The translations under genes and the position numbers were made by a program. From Volvox africanus (taxonomy: Eukaryota; Chlorophyta; Chlorophyceae; Chlamydomonadales; Volvocaceae): a stretch of DNA of 64,000 bases. Location: contig BSDZ01000003.1 in NCBI GenBank assembly GCA_030268105.1, positions 1,550,001 through 1,614,000 of the forward strand, given 5' to 3'. Below are positions 13,259-23,142 of the stretch, one piece after another (the first letter of the stretch is position 1; every line of letters starts with the position of its first letter). The notes beneath the pieces are model-generated. The model was not told the origin of the DNA, ran no database searches, and saw only the letters and a list, made by a program, of their open reading frames with translations.

Positions 13259-14209
13259 CTTTCAGCTGCTTATAAGCTGAGTAGGATAATTATATTTCAG
13301 TCATATTTAATCAAGGCCTTTGCTTGCAATTACACCAAACATTTTTTGATATGTTTAGACGGGCATAGACACGGGCATGATGCTTGCATCATTTACCTTT
13401 ATTCAATTAACTTGGCGCGGCATGTTTTGCTTGGCGTTCCAATCCGTACTGTCGTACCTTTTCCAGTACACGAAGTTTGTACAGACGAGGATGAATTATT
13501 ACCCAGCTAGGTCTCCCGGTCAAGTATCGGGCTCTACGTGGGATGTTACGATAAGTGGGATGCCACGTATCGTGGATGTCACAAACTAGAATGATCTTAC
13601 CAGAAGTCACAAACCTCATCTCAAATAATTTTCGAATAACATTACACGTAGGACAGCATTACACGTTGGACACTAAGTAGAACGACCTCGACTCGAAGCC
13701 ACCAAAGTTGCTGCGAGTCTTATTACGTCATTCCACGCTTGCTCCATTGCGCAGCATTCTGGCTTACACTCTATTACACCGGTTATGAACATGAGATTTT
13801 TAAGTGCATCCAAAGGTGTAATGGTATGAGCGTCCTTGCATAGCATCGCACAGGGATTGCATCCTTTGCATTATAAAAACTATCCGTAGGACATTGCACG
13901 CGTCATTTCCGCTACTAAAGGCCTAGGGTTGCACGATTGCAAGTACTCAGAGCCCACGCCGCAACCTTTGTATCACGCACATAACTGTTCCAGCCAGGAC
14001 AGGAAAGTCGACTCCCCGAAGACACACCTGATCAAGGACATTCAGTAGTCATGGCGTATTGATAATAGACAATACACGGACAGAGGGGAGGAAATACACC
14101 TCATCCCTATATGTATGGTCTAACCATGACCTAGCCAAAAATCACATAGCAAAGTTGTTGGGGGCCGAAGAAGATTATGCCTGCTCACTCCAGGCCTCAC
14201 TAGTTTCCT
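13259..14209. other. Upstream region of the flippase gene; no gene seen
   Basis: It should contain the flippase promoter and 5' UTR. Small open frames (for example + strand 13184-13510) show no recognisable protein. No repeat or RNA gene was noticed. Confidence 0.5.
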
Positions 14210-14475
14210 CCTTTATTCCGTTCCGCTGTCCATCCCGCCCGCCATCCCTCTATCCCTCCATCCCTCCCAACCTCCTTACCTTTATTCAGCCCTCTATCCT
14301 CCACCCCTCCACCCTCCGTCCGTCCCTCCATCCCTCCCTACCAATATCCCTTTCCCCCCTCCATCCCTCTAACCCCATCTGTCCCTCCCTACCCCACTTC
14401 CGTCCGTCTCTCCGTCCCTCCATACCTATCTACCTATATACCTTCCCCCTCCGTCCCTCCGTCCCTTGTTGTATC
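14210..14475 (+). repeat. Pyrimidine-rich CCCTCCAT/CCGTCCCT tract
   Basis: About 265 bp in which the + strand is almost all C and T, with irregular CCATCCCTCC and CCGTCCCTCC units. The ORF of 177 codons that spans it (14059-14592) is a low-complexity artefact of this composition. Confidence 0.85.
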
Positions 14476-15199
14476 CCTCTTCACTGCTCATGCACTTATC
14501 TGCACGTCTCAACGTTAAGTGCTAAGTGCCGATGTGCTCACATAACAAGCCAGATGCATCAGGATGAGATTCAGGGGCAGTGGAAGACTTAAAGAACGAA
14601 AAGGTTACAACTTACGTTCCAAAATTTGAGATGCGAATGTGATGGCTAGCAGAACGGAGTCCAGGTAATCATCATCTAACGGACTATCAATGCTCAGGCT
14701 TGGCTTGGGCCAAACGTAGAATAGTTTAGCTCAATATAATAATATTTGGTGGTTATCCAATTAGAGCAGAAAGACTATGTTATCCGGCCGTCCTCACACA
14801 TCTTTTGCTTGTGATATTGGTACATGGTACATATCACACCAGATCCCCGATCCGCAAGTGTAATAAACCCTAGCATATGTATCACAAATATTCACACTCA
14901 CCATTACACTTATACCTTCGTAACTATGGTGTAGATATCAATACTAGTCAGGTTGATTCTATGCATGCTCTGCATAATTATTCCATGATGCATACATAAA
15001 CTTGTCTTATCATGATAACCGCATCTGAAGTCGCATTTCTCACATTTATGCATCAATCATACAAGAATTGATGTAATAATATAGCAGATATTATTACTTA
15101 TTGAATTATGCCAATTATTGCTGGCAGCACCACCGTATAATACCAATTTTGCGTATTTATTAACTCAGAACTATGCAAATATAGACAGATATATTCTAT
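14476..15199. other. AT-rich intergenic stretch; nothing recognised
   Basis: Base composition turns clearly AT-rich compared with both sides, with many stops in all frames. It directly precedes the inverted chromovirus remnant and may include decayed LTR sequence, but I see no clear similarity to the 824-bp LTR. Confidence 0.5.
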
Positions 15200-15598
15200 T
15201 ATCCCACCTCCTGTTGCAACATCCTCACTGCATCACGCAGCATCGACTGCAGGAGTCATTGAGACTGAGTAGCATATAAATGAGCCTCTTCCAAAATGGG
15301 CTTAATGTCTGCCGAGGAAGTTCTGTGCCGGTTCCCAAGAGTTGTGCTTGCTAGGATACCCGGTCCATTTAACCAAATACTCATGCACCATGCGCATGCA
15401 GTTGTGCCTACCATCTGACGAGTGCCATAGTCCAGAATGGATTGCACATCATGCACCTTCTGCTTTCCTGCGATCCAGGTCTCACTACCCGGTTCCACTA
15501 CTGCAGGGGCATTAGTGGAATCAGCGACGGGCTCAGTACCATGATAGGGGCAACTCAGTGAAACATGGAATGTAAGGTGGACATTCATGTTAAATTGG
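15200..15598 (-). pseudogene. Inverted, decayed chromovirus 3' end (integrase tail, chromodomain)
   Basis: Read on the - strand, 15588-15256 is colinear with the C-terminal ~110 codons of the intact pol genes in this window: it shares the [14 protein letters not shown] and LLEEA-type tail motifs. It has many substitutions, and the core of the chromodomain (the YLVKWTGY region) is scrambled. Beyond the stop it also matches the intact elements' post-pol sequence (CTGCAGTCGATGCTG) and a diverged polypurine tract near 15200-15210. It is therefore an old insertion of the same or a sister family in the opposite orientation, cut at 15598 where element A begins. Confidence 0.85.
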
Positions 15599-15681
15599 CC
15601 AACGTTTGTCTACGATGTGCGGAGAGCCATTCCACGAAGGATTGCCCTCTAATGCCGCCGTTTGTACCTCAGCCAAAATAG
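15599..15681 (+). pseudogene. gag 3' fragment with zinc knuckle and UAG stop (copy A)
   Basis: Only the end of gag is left: the CX2CX3HX4C knuckle and the proline-rich tail, ending in the UAG at 15679-15681. The AAA-UAG-GGG context is the same as in the intact copies. Confidence 0.85.
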
Positions 15682-18600
15682 GGGCTTGCCCGGGTTCCTG
15701 TGGAGGGGGCACCACCTGGGATTTCTGAACTAACGCGTGGTCGGTGGTCATCCTTACGGCCAGCCGTTAAGGCATTGTTGCCTTGTGTACTTGGACACAT
15801 CGAGCGAGTCATTGCGCGACGCATCACGCTTGACGGACGCACGGGACTTCTCTGCTTCGACCCGTTGTGTAATTTGTTTACACCTCACCGTCCCCTGTCG
15901 TCTATCGATCTGTCTAACCACGTGGTTTTGTTCATCCCCTCGTCTCTGCGTGAGATGTCGGAACAGTTGGCCATATACAGGAGGTGTAGACGTCAATATC
16001 CAGGCACTGCCGCATGTGTTTTACTCCCCGCTTTCTGTCGGCGCAAGGCAGAGGCATCGTTAAGGGGTATGCGGCATGTCCACCGGTTCGAGCCGGGCAC
16101 CGTTTTGTTTAATGGTGTGGATTGGGAGGGTACGCTGGCTCCGTGGCCAAGCACATCCTACTCGGTTGACGTTTGGTACGAAGCTCCTGACGGGGGTGCC
16201 GTAGGTTACGGACCCGCCCTAAGTGCACTGACGTTGTCTGCTGGGCAGTCGCTCATAGATAACCGTGTCCCTGTGGTTCAGATCGGTTTGAATGGCCGTA
16301 CTCTGAAGGCACTTGTTGACACCGGTGCCAGCGACGACTTCATCTCTGTCGCAGAGGTGAATGCGCTGGGGTTGTCCCCAGAGTCGTCTGATTGTCCACA
16401 GGTTACCCTTGCTGACGGGGGTAAGCATCCCATCATGGGCAGGATTACCCTTAGCCTATCGATAGGCCCTTTGCGTGTTGTGACCCGGCCGTACGTGCTG
16501 CAGGGCTTAGCAGAGACTGCACCGTACATAATGGGGTCGTCGACATTATGGCAGTACCGCGCGCGCATCGACATGGAGACCACAACCCTGCATATGTGCA
16601 AGGGTACTCTGTCAATTAAGGTACCTTTCCTGTCGTTCGAACATGTCACACCAAAGGAGGGCGAAACTGAGGCGGTGCCTATGGTTAATTTCGCTGTGAC
16701 CGCAATGGCCGCACGAATCGAACCAGAGCTAGTCGGGCGTAAGGAGGCCGTCCGTTTGTTACGGAAGGGTGCCCACGGACTGCTTTTAAGGCCGCGGGTG
16801 AGCTGTTGTGTCACCACCGCGCAGATTTCTGCGGATCCTGAGGTTGAGGCCCTACTGTCGCAGTATGAGGACGTCTTTAAAGATATCCCTGGCCTACCAC
16901 CTATGCGTCCTGTTGATCACACAATCCCTCTCGTGCCTGGAGCGCAGCCTACGGCCCGGCCAATGTACAGGTTGAGTCCATTGGAGCTGGACGAGGTGAA
17001 GCGCCAGGTGACGGATTTGCTCGCGAAGGGTATGATACGCCCCAGCACATCCCCGTATTCTGCACCGATTTTGTTTGTCGGTAAGAAGGATGGGACCTTG
17101 CGCATGTGCATTGATTACCGGGGGTTAAATGCGAATATGGTGAAAAATCGCTACCCTTTGCCACGCGTTGACGACCTGTTGGATAAGCTGAAGGGCTCGG
17201 CTTATTTTTCCTCAATTGACTTACAACAGGGCTACAATCAGATTCACATCGCTGCCTCTGATATCCCGAAAACCGCTTTTTGGACACCCTTCGGTCACTT
17301 TGAGTATACGGTCCTATCGTTTGGTTTGACTAATGCCCCTGCGACGTTTCAGGTGGTTATGGACCGAATGTTTAGGCCGTTTATCGACAGGTTCGTTGTT
17401 TGCTACCTGGATGACATCTTGGTATATTCTAAGACGCGCGAGGAGCACTTGGAGCATCTTCAGCTCGTGCTCGACGTTATGAGGCGGGAGCAATTGTTTG
17501 CTAAACGCGCCAAATGCTTTTGGGCGCAGCCTCAGGTGGAATATTTGGGCCACATTGTGTCGGCCACCGGTGTGAAGATGGACCCGCGGAAGGTCGCCGT
17601 GGTTCGCGATTGGCCCGCGCCTCAGAACCTCACGGAGCTGCGTAAGTTCCTTGGCTTGACCAATTATTTCCGAAAGTTCATTGAAAAATATTCCATCATT
17701 GCGGCCCCGCTTACTAACTTAACTCGCAAAGGCGTTTTCGTTTCGCTCGAGTCGTGGACGTCGCAATGCCAGCGGGCATTCGAAGAGCTCAAACGAATCA
17801 TTGCCGAAGATGTCACCCTTGCATTCCCTGATTACTCGTTGCCATTTCGTGTTGAGGTAGTGTCTGATGCCTCAATATTTGGAAGCGGCGCTGTATTGTT
17901 ACAGGAAGGGCGACTGATCGCCTTCACGAGTAAGAAGTTTTCTGGTGCGGAGATTCGCTACACCACCGGGGAACAGGAGCTTCTGGCCGTGCTGCATGCT
18001 TTAAAGGAATGGCGCTGTTACCTCGAGGGACGCCCGTTTACTTCAAAGACTGACCACAAGCCCCTAACGTTTTTGCAAAGCGTTCCGACGTTGAACCGCC
18101 GTCAAGCTAGGTGGATGGAATATCTAGCTAGGTTCAACTGCACCTGGGAGTATATTTCTGGTAAATTGAATATTGCCGATGCTCTCAGTCGACATCCGTC
18201 GCTACACGCTGCAATTTTGGCAGCGCCCGTCGTGCGGCCGCGTAGCGAGGAGGTACCGATCGCGACGGACCTCGCGGAGCGGTTGAAGGTTGCCTACAAT
18301 GCAGACGCCTGGTTTGCGGACCCGGCTAATGTAGAAAACCTTCGCAAGCAGAATGGCCTTTGGCTACGGACGGAGGGTGCAGCTACACAAATCGTCGTTC
18401 CGAACGACGATGCGCTACGCTACGACATCCTTGCGCGGTTCCACGAGGACCCGTTAGCAGGACACCCTGGTAGCAAGCAATTGATTGACTTGGTGCAACG
18501 TTCCTTTTGGTGGCCTCGTTTGGCTAAGGATGCAGCGAACTTCGTCCAGACATGCAGTCTGTGCCAGCGCAATAAGGCTTTGTCCGGTAAGGGCCATGGG

Positions 18601-19743
18601 TTGTTGCAACCGTTGCCTGTCCCGGATGCGCCTTGGGAAAGTGTTTCCATGGACTTCGTAGTCGCGCTGCCCAAAACTGAGGGGGGATATGATGCGGTGT
18701 TCGTAATGGTCGATCGCCTGACTAAGATGGTCCACCTAGCACCATGCACATCATCCTGCACGGCTGAGCAAACCGCACGTTTGTTTTTCGACAATGTGGT
18801 TCGGTTACATGGGGTTCCCAAAAATGTGATCTCGGACCGCGGTGGGCAGTTCACGTCTAAGTTTTGGGAAGCGCTCTGCAAACTAGTTGGCATGCGCGTC
18901 AACCTGAGCACGGCGTATCACCCGCAGACTGATGGTCAAACCGAACGCACAAACCGCACGTTGGGTGATATGTTGCGCAATTATGCTGGTCGCACACCAC
19001 TCGTCTGGGATACGTATTTGACTGCGGCAGAATTCGCGCTTAACAACGCTGTTAACCGCTCTACAGGCAAAAGTCCGTTCTTTCTTAACTACGGATTTCA
19101 TCCCGCGCTACCCGTGTGGCGTGAGTTGGAAGTGAACGTGCCTGCTGCTAAACTTTTTGCCAAGTCTTTTATGTCCCGAATCACAGACGCTAAGTCGTGT
19201 TTGGACGCGGCACAGCAACGAACGACGGAATATTACAACAAATTCAAGCAGGATGTGACGTTTTCGGAAGGGCAACTCGTGTTGCTAAGCACCAAGAACT
19301 TGCGTTCCTTGGCCGACGGATCCCGAAAACTCTTACCCCGCTGGATTGGTCCATATCCTGTCGTGCGCATGGTTGGGAATGTGGCTGTGGAGCTTGCATT
19401 GCCCACTGATATGACCATTCACCCCACGTTTCACGTATCGCTTGTTCGTCCGTATCGTAGTACGGAACCCGTCCCTGAGCCTGCTAACGCCCCCGCAGCG
19501 ATCGAACCAGTTCCCGAGACCTGGATCGCTGGTAAACAGAAGTTTTACGATGTGGAGCGGGTGTTAGATTATCACGCGCGTCGTGTGGGCCGACACCGAC
19601 GTAAGCGAACAGTACACGAGTACTTGGTTAAGTGGACAGGGTATACCGACGAGCACAACTCATGGGAACTGGCACGCAACTTCTCACAGGACATGAAACC
19701 CCTGCTCGAAGAAGCCCGCAAACGTGCCACGCAAGCCCAATGA
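15682..19743 (+). CDS. pol: Chromovirus Pol polyprotein, copy A (PR-RT-RNaseH-IN-chromodomain)
   Basis: Numbering from the codon after the UAG. Residues ~15-170 form an unassigned domain (FDPLCN at 59-64, LLPAF at 114-118, GTVLF at 139-143). The aspartic protease has DTGA at 213-216. Reverse transcriptase starts near 425, with YLDD at 575-578. RNase H has its first Asp at 729. The integrase zinc domain has H921, H928, C958 and C961; its catalytic triad is D991, D1052 and E1088 (the last two separated by 35 residues, as expected for DD35E). A chromodomain with YLVKWTGY lies near 1310-1325. The order integrase-after-RNase H and the chromodomain place it among the Ty3/gypsy chromoviruses. The frame is fully open, but residue 534 is Trp where the other copies have Arg in the conserved AF-R-TPFGH motif of RT, and the chromodomain reads WELAR rather than WEPAR, so activity is doubtful. 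There is no ATG near the start: the nearest near-cognate codon is a GTG at 15700. Confidence 0.93.
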   Translation, partial: GLARVPVEGAPPGISELTRGRWSSLRPAVKALLPCVLGHIERVIARRITLDGRTGLLCFDPLCNLFTPHRPLSSIDLSNHVVLFIPSSLREMSEQLAIYRRCRRQYPGTAACVLLPAFCRRKAEASLRGMRHVHRFEPGTVLFNGVDWEGTLAPWPSTSYSVDVWYEAPDGGAVGYGPALSALTLSAGQSLIDNRVPVVQIGLNGRTLKALVDTGASDDFISVAEVNALGLSPESSDCPQVTLADGGKHPIMGRITLSLSIGPLRVVTRPYVLQGLAETAPYIMGSSTLWQYRARIDMETTTLHMCKGTLSIKVPFLSFEHVTPKEGETEAVPMVNFAVTAMAARIEPELVGRKEAVRLLRKGAHGLLLRPRVSCCVTTAQISADPEVEALLSQYEDVFKDIPGLPPMRPVDHTIPLVPGAQPTARPMYRLSPLELDEVKRQVTDLLAKGMIRPSTSPYSAPILFVGKKDGTLRMCIDYRGLNANMVKNRYPLPRVDDLLDKLKGSAYFSSIDLQQGYNQIHIAASDIPKTAFWTPFGHFEYTVLSFGLTNAPATFQVVMDRMFRPFIDRFVVCYLDDILVYSKTREEHLEHLQLVLDVMRREQLFAKRAKCFWAQPQVEYLGHIVSATGVKMDPRKVAVVRDWPAPQNLTELRKFLGLTNYFRKFIEKYSIIAAPLTNLTRKGVFVSLESWTSQCQRAFEELKRIIAEDVTLAFPDYSLPFRVEVVSDASIFGSGAVLLQEGRLIAFTSKKFSGAEIRYTTGEQELLAVLHALKEWRCYLEGRPFTSKTDHKPLTFLQSVPTLNRRQARWMEYLARFNCTWEYISGKLNIADALSRHPSLHAAILAAPVVRPRSEEVPIATDLAERLKVAYNADAWFADPANVENLRKQNGLWLRTEGAATQIVVPNDDALRYDILARFHEDPLAGHPGSKQLIDLVQRSFWWPRLAKDAANFVQTCSLCQRNKALSGKGHGLLQPLPVPDAPWESVSMDFVVALPKTEGGYDAVFVMVDRLTKMVHLAPCTSSCTAEQTARLFFDNVVRLHGVPKNVISDRGGQFTSKFWEALCKLVGMRVNLSTAYHPQTDGQTERTNRTLGDMLRNYAGRTPLVWDTYLTAAEFALNNAVNRSTGKSPFFLNYGFHPALPVWRELEVNVPAAKLFAKSFMSRITDAKSCLDAAQQRTTEYYNKFKQDVTFSEGQLVLLSTKNLRSLADGSRKLLPRWIGPYPVVRMVGNVAVELALPTDMTIHPTFHVSLVRPYRSTEPVPEPANAPAAIEPVPETWIAGKQKFYDVERVLDYHARRVGRHRRKRTVHEYLVKWTGYTDEHNSWELARNFSQDMKPLLEEARKRATQAQ

Positions 19744-19802
19744 CCCCTGCAGTCGATGCTGTATGATGCAGCAAGGACGCTGCATACGGGAGGGGGGATA
19801 AT

Positions 19803-20626
19803 TGTTGTGCTACGGTTAGTTTCCCGCCGATGCGTAGGTCGATGTGATCCTACAAGGTGAAGTGCTATTGTGATGAACACATTGCATATGAATGAATCTG
19901 CATGATATAAATGTATTCGTGTACATTTATATATGCATTTGGCATGTTGTCATTACCTATCGCGACATCGCACCATGGCAAATCTGCCTAGCATGCATGA
20001 AAGCCCGAAGCATTGAAGTGCGCATTATGCTCGTGCTACGAAACGATAAGTAATATTATCTGATATAATATTACTTCATTACAGCACACGTTGAGAGCGC
20101 CGCACTCGTCGCGATACATGCCCTGCAACCGGATATCGTTATCCGGACCCTTGCATCATGCGAATGCCGGAAAGGCTTATACGTTGTTATGCGTAGACAT
20201 CGCCTATACGCAGTAGGGTTGTCACATCTAGGATCGGCCTCCTGATGTGAATCGTACGGCATTGCGATGCTGCGAGTATAACAGATGCGAGGACGGCTAA
20301 GCAAGATAAGACATTCGATACCGGAGAACACTCGTGTGTTCTATATTACTATTGCTATACGCTATTCTACTTAGCCCGAGCTAAGCCTGAACTTCGCTAA
20401 TCACCGCCGCGTGATGATTGCTTGCTTCCGGCGCTGACGGCGATTTCGTCCATTGCATCGTTCCGATCTGAAAGACTGTAAGTTATATCTCTCTTCATCT
20501 TGAAGTCTTCCGCTGTCTCTGTTTGCTCGCGCTTGTCTTGCTGTACTTGCAAGTGCTCGCGCATCGGTGTCGAAAGTCTCCAGACGTGCAGATACTTATG
20601 AGCAAACGCGAACTAGAGGTACAACA
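19803..20626 (+). repeat. 3' LTR of copy A (824 bp)
   Basis: It starts TGTTGTGCTACGG right after the polypurine tract (GGGAGGGGGGATAA, 19788-19801) and ends GAGGTACAACA. TGTTGT/ACAACA form the short terminal inverted repeat. The length matches the other intact LTRs. Confidence 0.93.
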
Positions 20627-20947
20627 AGTGGCATCTTCTACCTGGGGCGGACATGCTTCGAGGTCTTCTACCCAAGGTACGCTCAAGCCTTTTCCAATTT
20701 TCATGGCTGACTTCACCGATGCCTTTGCTAAGCTTAATTAAAAATTAACTATATGGGCAGCTTTCCTTGCGTTGTAGCTGTATGTGATTGGGATGCCGCC
20801 GCCGCCTCACGGTCAAGGTCAAAGCCTGAACCATTTTAAGTCACAGAAAATTAATTTTTCGCCCATTGCCGCAGGACCATATTTCTCTCTTCGACCGCGG
20901 TGCATCTGCAGCCGAAGGTGCTGTGCTGGCAACTTAGGTTGCCGTCC

Positions 20948-21823
20948 ATGCAGCAAATATCTGGCTGGATTATGGGTTCTCAGACAGTCGTTCCTATGGA
21001 GATACCCAGCGAGGCAGACGTCAGTGAGCCTGACCATGAAGTTCAGCCCTGGAAAAATGGGACCAAAAGTGATGGGTTTGACTATGAGGTGTCTGTGTTC
21101 CAACACCAGGATGCGCAGAGCATCGAGAGCAAAATCGACCACGAGGTGCCAGTGGTCCATATCGGCAATTATGAGAGTGATACCAAAGAGGTTAACTACG
21201 AGAGGGACGTGGCCGAAAGCGGAGATACCCAAAGTGCGGATAATGTGGTGTGCCACGAGAGGCACGTGGCCGAAAGCGGAGATACCCAAAGTGCGGATAA
21301 TGTGGTGTGCCACGAGAGGCACGTGGCCAAAAGCGGAGATACCCAAAGTGCGGATAATGTGGTGTGCCACGAGAGGCATGTGGCCAAAAGCGGAGATACC
21401 CAAAGTGCAGATAACGTGGTGTGCCACGAGAGGCACGTGGCCGAAAGCGGAGATACCCAAAGTGCAGATAACGTGGTGTGCCACGAGAGGGACGTGGCTG
21501 AAAGCGGGGATACCCAAAGTGCAGATAACAGGTTGCGCCACGTGAGGCATGTCGTCATACCCACTGAGGGGCTTACAAATGCGGATGTGGTTGAGTGGGT
21601 GATCACACTTAGCAAACTGGAAGATGAGGCACTTGGCGACCATCTCATCTTCCAGCTTGCTCCGGAGAAGTTCAAAACCCAGGGACGGAAGGCTGTGTAC
21701 GACAGGCTCAGGTGGCAGGTGAACCCACACCGTCACCTGCTCGGTGGGCAACACAGGGCGTTGGCCTTCAAAGCCTTCGAACACTTGCAAGTCGCATATA
21801 GCGGACTTGAGAACAACAACTAG
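20948..21823 (+). CDS. Hypothetical protein with 19-residue repeats (repeat B gene, copy 1)
   Basis: I do not recognise this protein. From the ATG at 20948 it is 291 residues: a hydrophilic N-terminus, then a first short unit and five full 19-residue units (consensus NVVCHERHVAESGDTQSAD), then a mixed helical C-terminal part with charged residues (KLEDEALGDHLIFQL, QGRKAVYDRLRWQV). The start codon is a guess; an ATG at 20972 also fits. Because the DNA repeat is 57 bp (19 codons), all frames stay open across it, and the - strand has an equally long frame (21892-20819). I prefer the + frame because the intron-like sequence just downstream (21924-22022) is on the + strand and because its non-repeat C-terminus has ordinary protein composition. 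Confidence 0.4.
   Translation: MQQISGWIMGSQTVVPMEIPSEADVSEPDHEVQPWKNGTKSDGFDYEVSVFQHQDAQSIESKIDHEVPVVHIGNYESDTKEVNYERDVAESGDTQSADNVVCHERHVAESGDTQSADNVVCHERHVAKSGDTQSADNVVCHERHVAKSGDTQSADNVVCHERHVAESGDTQSADNVVCHERDVAESGDTQSADNRLRHVRHVVIPTEGLTNADVVEWVITLSKLEDEALGDHLIFQLAPEKFKTQGRKAVYDRLRWQVNPHRHLLGGQHRALAFKAFEHLQVAYSGLENNN
21193..21526 (+). repeat. 57-bp tandem repeat, about 6 units
   Basis: Units of 57 bp beginning near GATAATGTGGTGTGCC, nearly identical. They differ mainly at a G/C (ERD/ERH) site and an A/G (AKS/AES) site, suggesting repeated slippage or conversion between units. Confidence 0.95.
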
Positions 21824-21923
21824 ATGCGCATGCCGAAGGCATATGACGAGCGAGGGGTGGAGCAAGGGAAACAAAGGGGGGATTGCATGCATCTTATCAG
21901 GGCTTTATGTTAGTCATCAGAAG

Positions 21924-22022
21924 GTAAGTGTGGGACTCGGCCTGCCTGTTTTATTGTGTTGCTCAGTTCTTACGATAGTAATTAGACATGTCCTTACTGA
22001 CTAACAAACCCTTTCCACGCAG
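21924..22022 (+). other. Probable 99-bp spliceosomal intron in repeat B
   Basis: The sequence AAG|GTAAGT opens it and a pyrimidine-rich CCCTTTCCACGCAG| closes it. The same pair occurs in B2 and in the array copies. It lies about 100 bp after the stop of the 57-bp-repeat frame, so that frame would end upstream of a spliced 3' part. Confidence 0.5.
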
Positions 22023-22302
22023 ATTTAATGCCCTGGTGTGGACTGGTCGGGGGCTCTGCCTCTAGGGCGGCTGTGGCTGGGACGTATTGTCCTTTGCTTG
22101 TGTAACGAGTGGCAAAAAGAAGCGGGCTTTAGCCGCCGGAGCGGCTTTGGCTGGGACAAAAGGGGGGCCTTAGCCGCCGGAGTGGCTTTGGCCGGGACGT
22201 CTTGATTGTCCCTGTTTGTGCAATGGAGGAGTAATGGGTGCGAGGTAAAGAAACCCCACCACATGGAGGGTTACGACCCCAGAAACACGTGATCCAGGAT
22301 CC

Positions 22303-22518
22303 TTGGGAGCTTCCTTGGACACTTTGCCTGTCCCTGGAAGGAAACATATATATGGGGCTTTGACTTCATATTCGGTGTCTTTCGATACCACCCTTAATTG
22401 GGCAGACTCTGATACCTATGTTTTGTACTATATCGTGATTGGTACTTCCACAATTCTGTTTGTGTTTCATGTAACTTTCTTAACCACGCACACCCTGAGC
22501 TCAGACCCTCGTCAATAA
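22303..22518 (+). other. Open frame with one hydrophobic segment, no ATG (repeat B)
   Basis: About 70 codons with a hydrophobic run (YVLYYIVIGTSTILFVF) that could be a membrane segment. The same frame is open at 26323-26541, 29562-29777, 40535-40750 and 51509-51724. It has no in-frame ATG, so it could only be a downstream exon. The copies are nearly identical, so openness is not evidence of selection. Confidence 0.3.
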
Positions 22519-23142
22519 TTCCATATTTGCTGCGTAGCCCCTACAGTGTGACAAGATGTCATTATGTTTCAGTTTTCTGCGCCCTTCCTGTCTGAGTACA
22601 CGCCTACGCAATTAACGCATACGGCAAGATGTTTACACAGCTCTAGTAGCTCGGTAATGCAGTCAACACAGCTGCATGGTTCACATGCTCGTCATCAGCA
22701 TATCACGTGAAGGGGTATAAACACATACCCATAGCCCATACCAACGGCGGGGTGGGGCTTATCAAACTAGTTTCCAAACAGTGAACGTGAACATATCATA
22801 CAAAAACATACACACACGTTCAGCCCGCAGCCCATCCACAAATTAGATATGCATGAAGGCACGAGCACGCACCAGCCATCAGGCGTACACTGTCGTGGAT
22901 GTCACTGTTCCCATGCCGTGGCATCCTCTACCAGCCGTATGTGAATACGTCCTGATTAATGTATAAAGAGACACGGCCATCCGGCCTCATACACACGTAG
23001 TCTAATGCCCAACACGCATTTATTTGAACGGTTCATCTCCGGCTACCCATAGCTCGTTCTTCCAGTTAAACGTGTTCGAATATAAGTCTCTTTGAAGGAA
23101 AATCAAAGGCATCGAAGCGTGAAAGAGCATGCTCCAAGGCCT

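Larger units (their letters stand above)
15599..20626 (+). mobile_element. Ty3/gypsy chromovirus copy A, 5'-truncated
   Basis: The copy starts abruptly inside the last codons of gag, with no 5' LTR, primer-binding site or gag body. It continues through a full-length pol and a complete 3' LTR. Its left edge abuts the inverted remnant at a TTGGCC hexamer that is part of the gag sequence. Its right edge (ACAACA at 20626) abuts repeat B. It is the most diverged of the five forward copies: several pol substitutions set it apart from the other four, which resemble each other more. Confidence 0.9.
20627..23142 (+). repeat. Repeat B, copy B1 (partial unit around a head-to-tail joint)
   Basis: It matches the repeat-B sequence at 27901-30239 and then 26999-27416, beginning exactly where LTR A ends (AGTGGCATCTTC). 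Compared with B2 it lacks 240 bp (27082-27321 of B2) at position ~23061. Similarity stops near 23142. No terminal inverted repeats, RT or transposase are seen, so the class is unknown. Confidence 0.85.

Noticed and set aside
14059..14592. 177-codon + strand ORF rich in Pro and Ser
   Set aside because: Low-complexity reading of the pyrimidine tract.
15700..15702. GTG at the start of pol as an initiation codon
   Set aside because: It is replaced by GCG in the last copy, and the frame is already open from the UAG upstream, so fusion translation explains it better.
21193..21526. CRISPR-like regular repeats
   Set aside because: Units are contiguous with no spacers, and the DNA is eukaryotic.
20819..21892. 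357-codon - strand ORF through the 57-bp repeats
   Set aside because: A repeat of 57 bp keeps all frames open; the only intron signal lies on the + strand. Not fully excluded, so noted in the gene entry.
22303..22518. Independent small membrane protein in repeat B
   Set aside because: No ATG in frame and no independent evidence of selection; kept only as an open segment.
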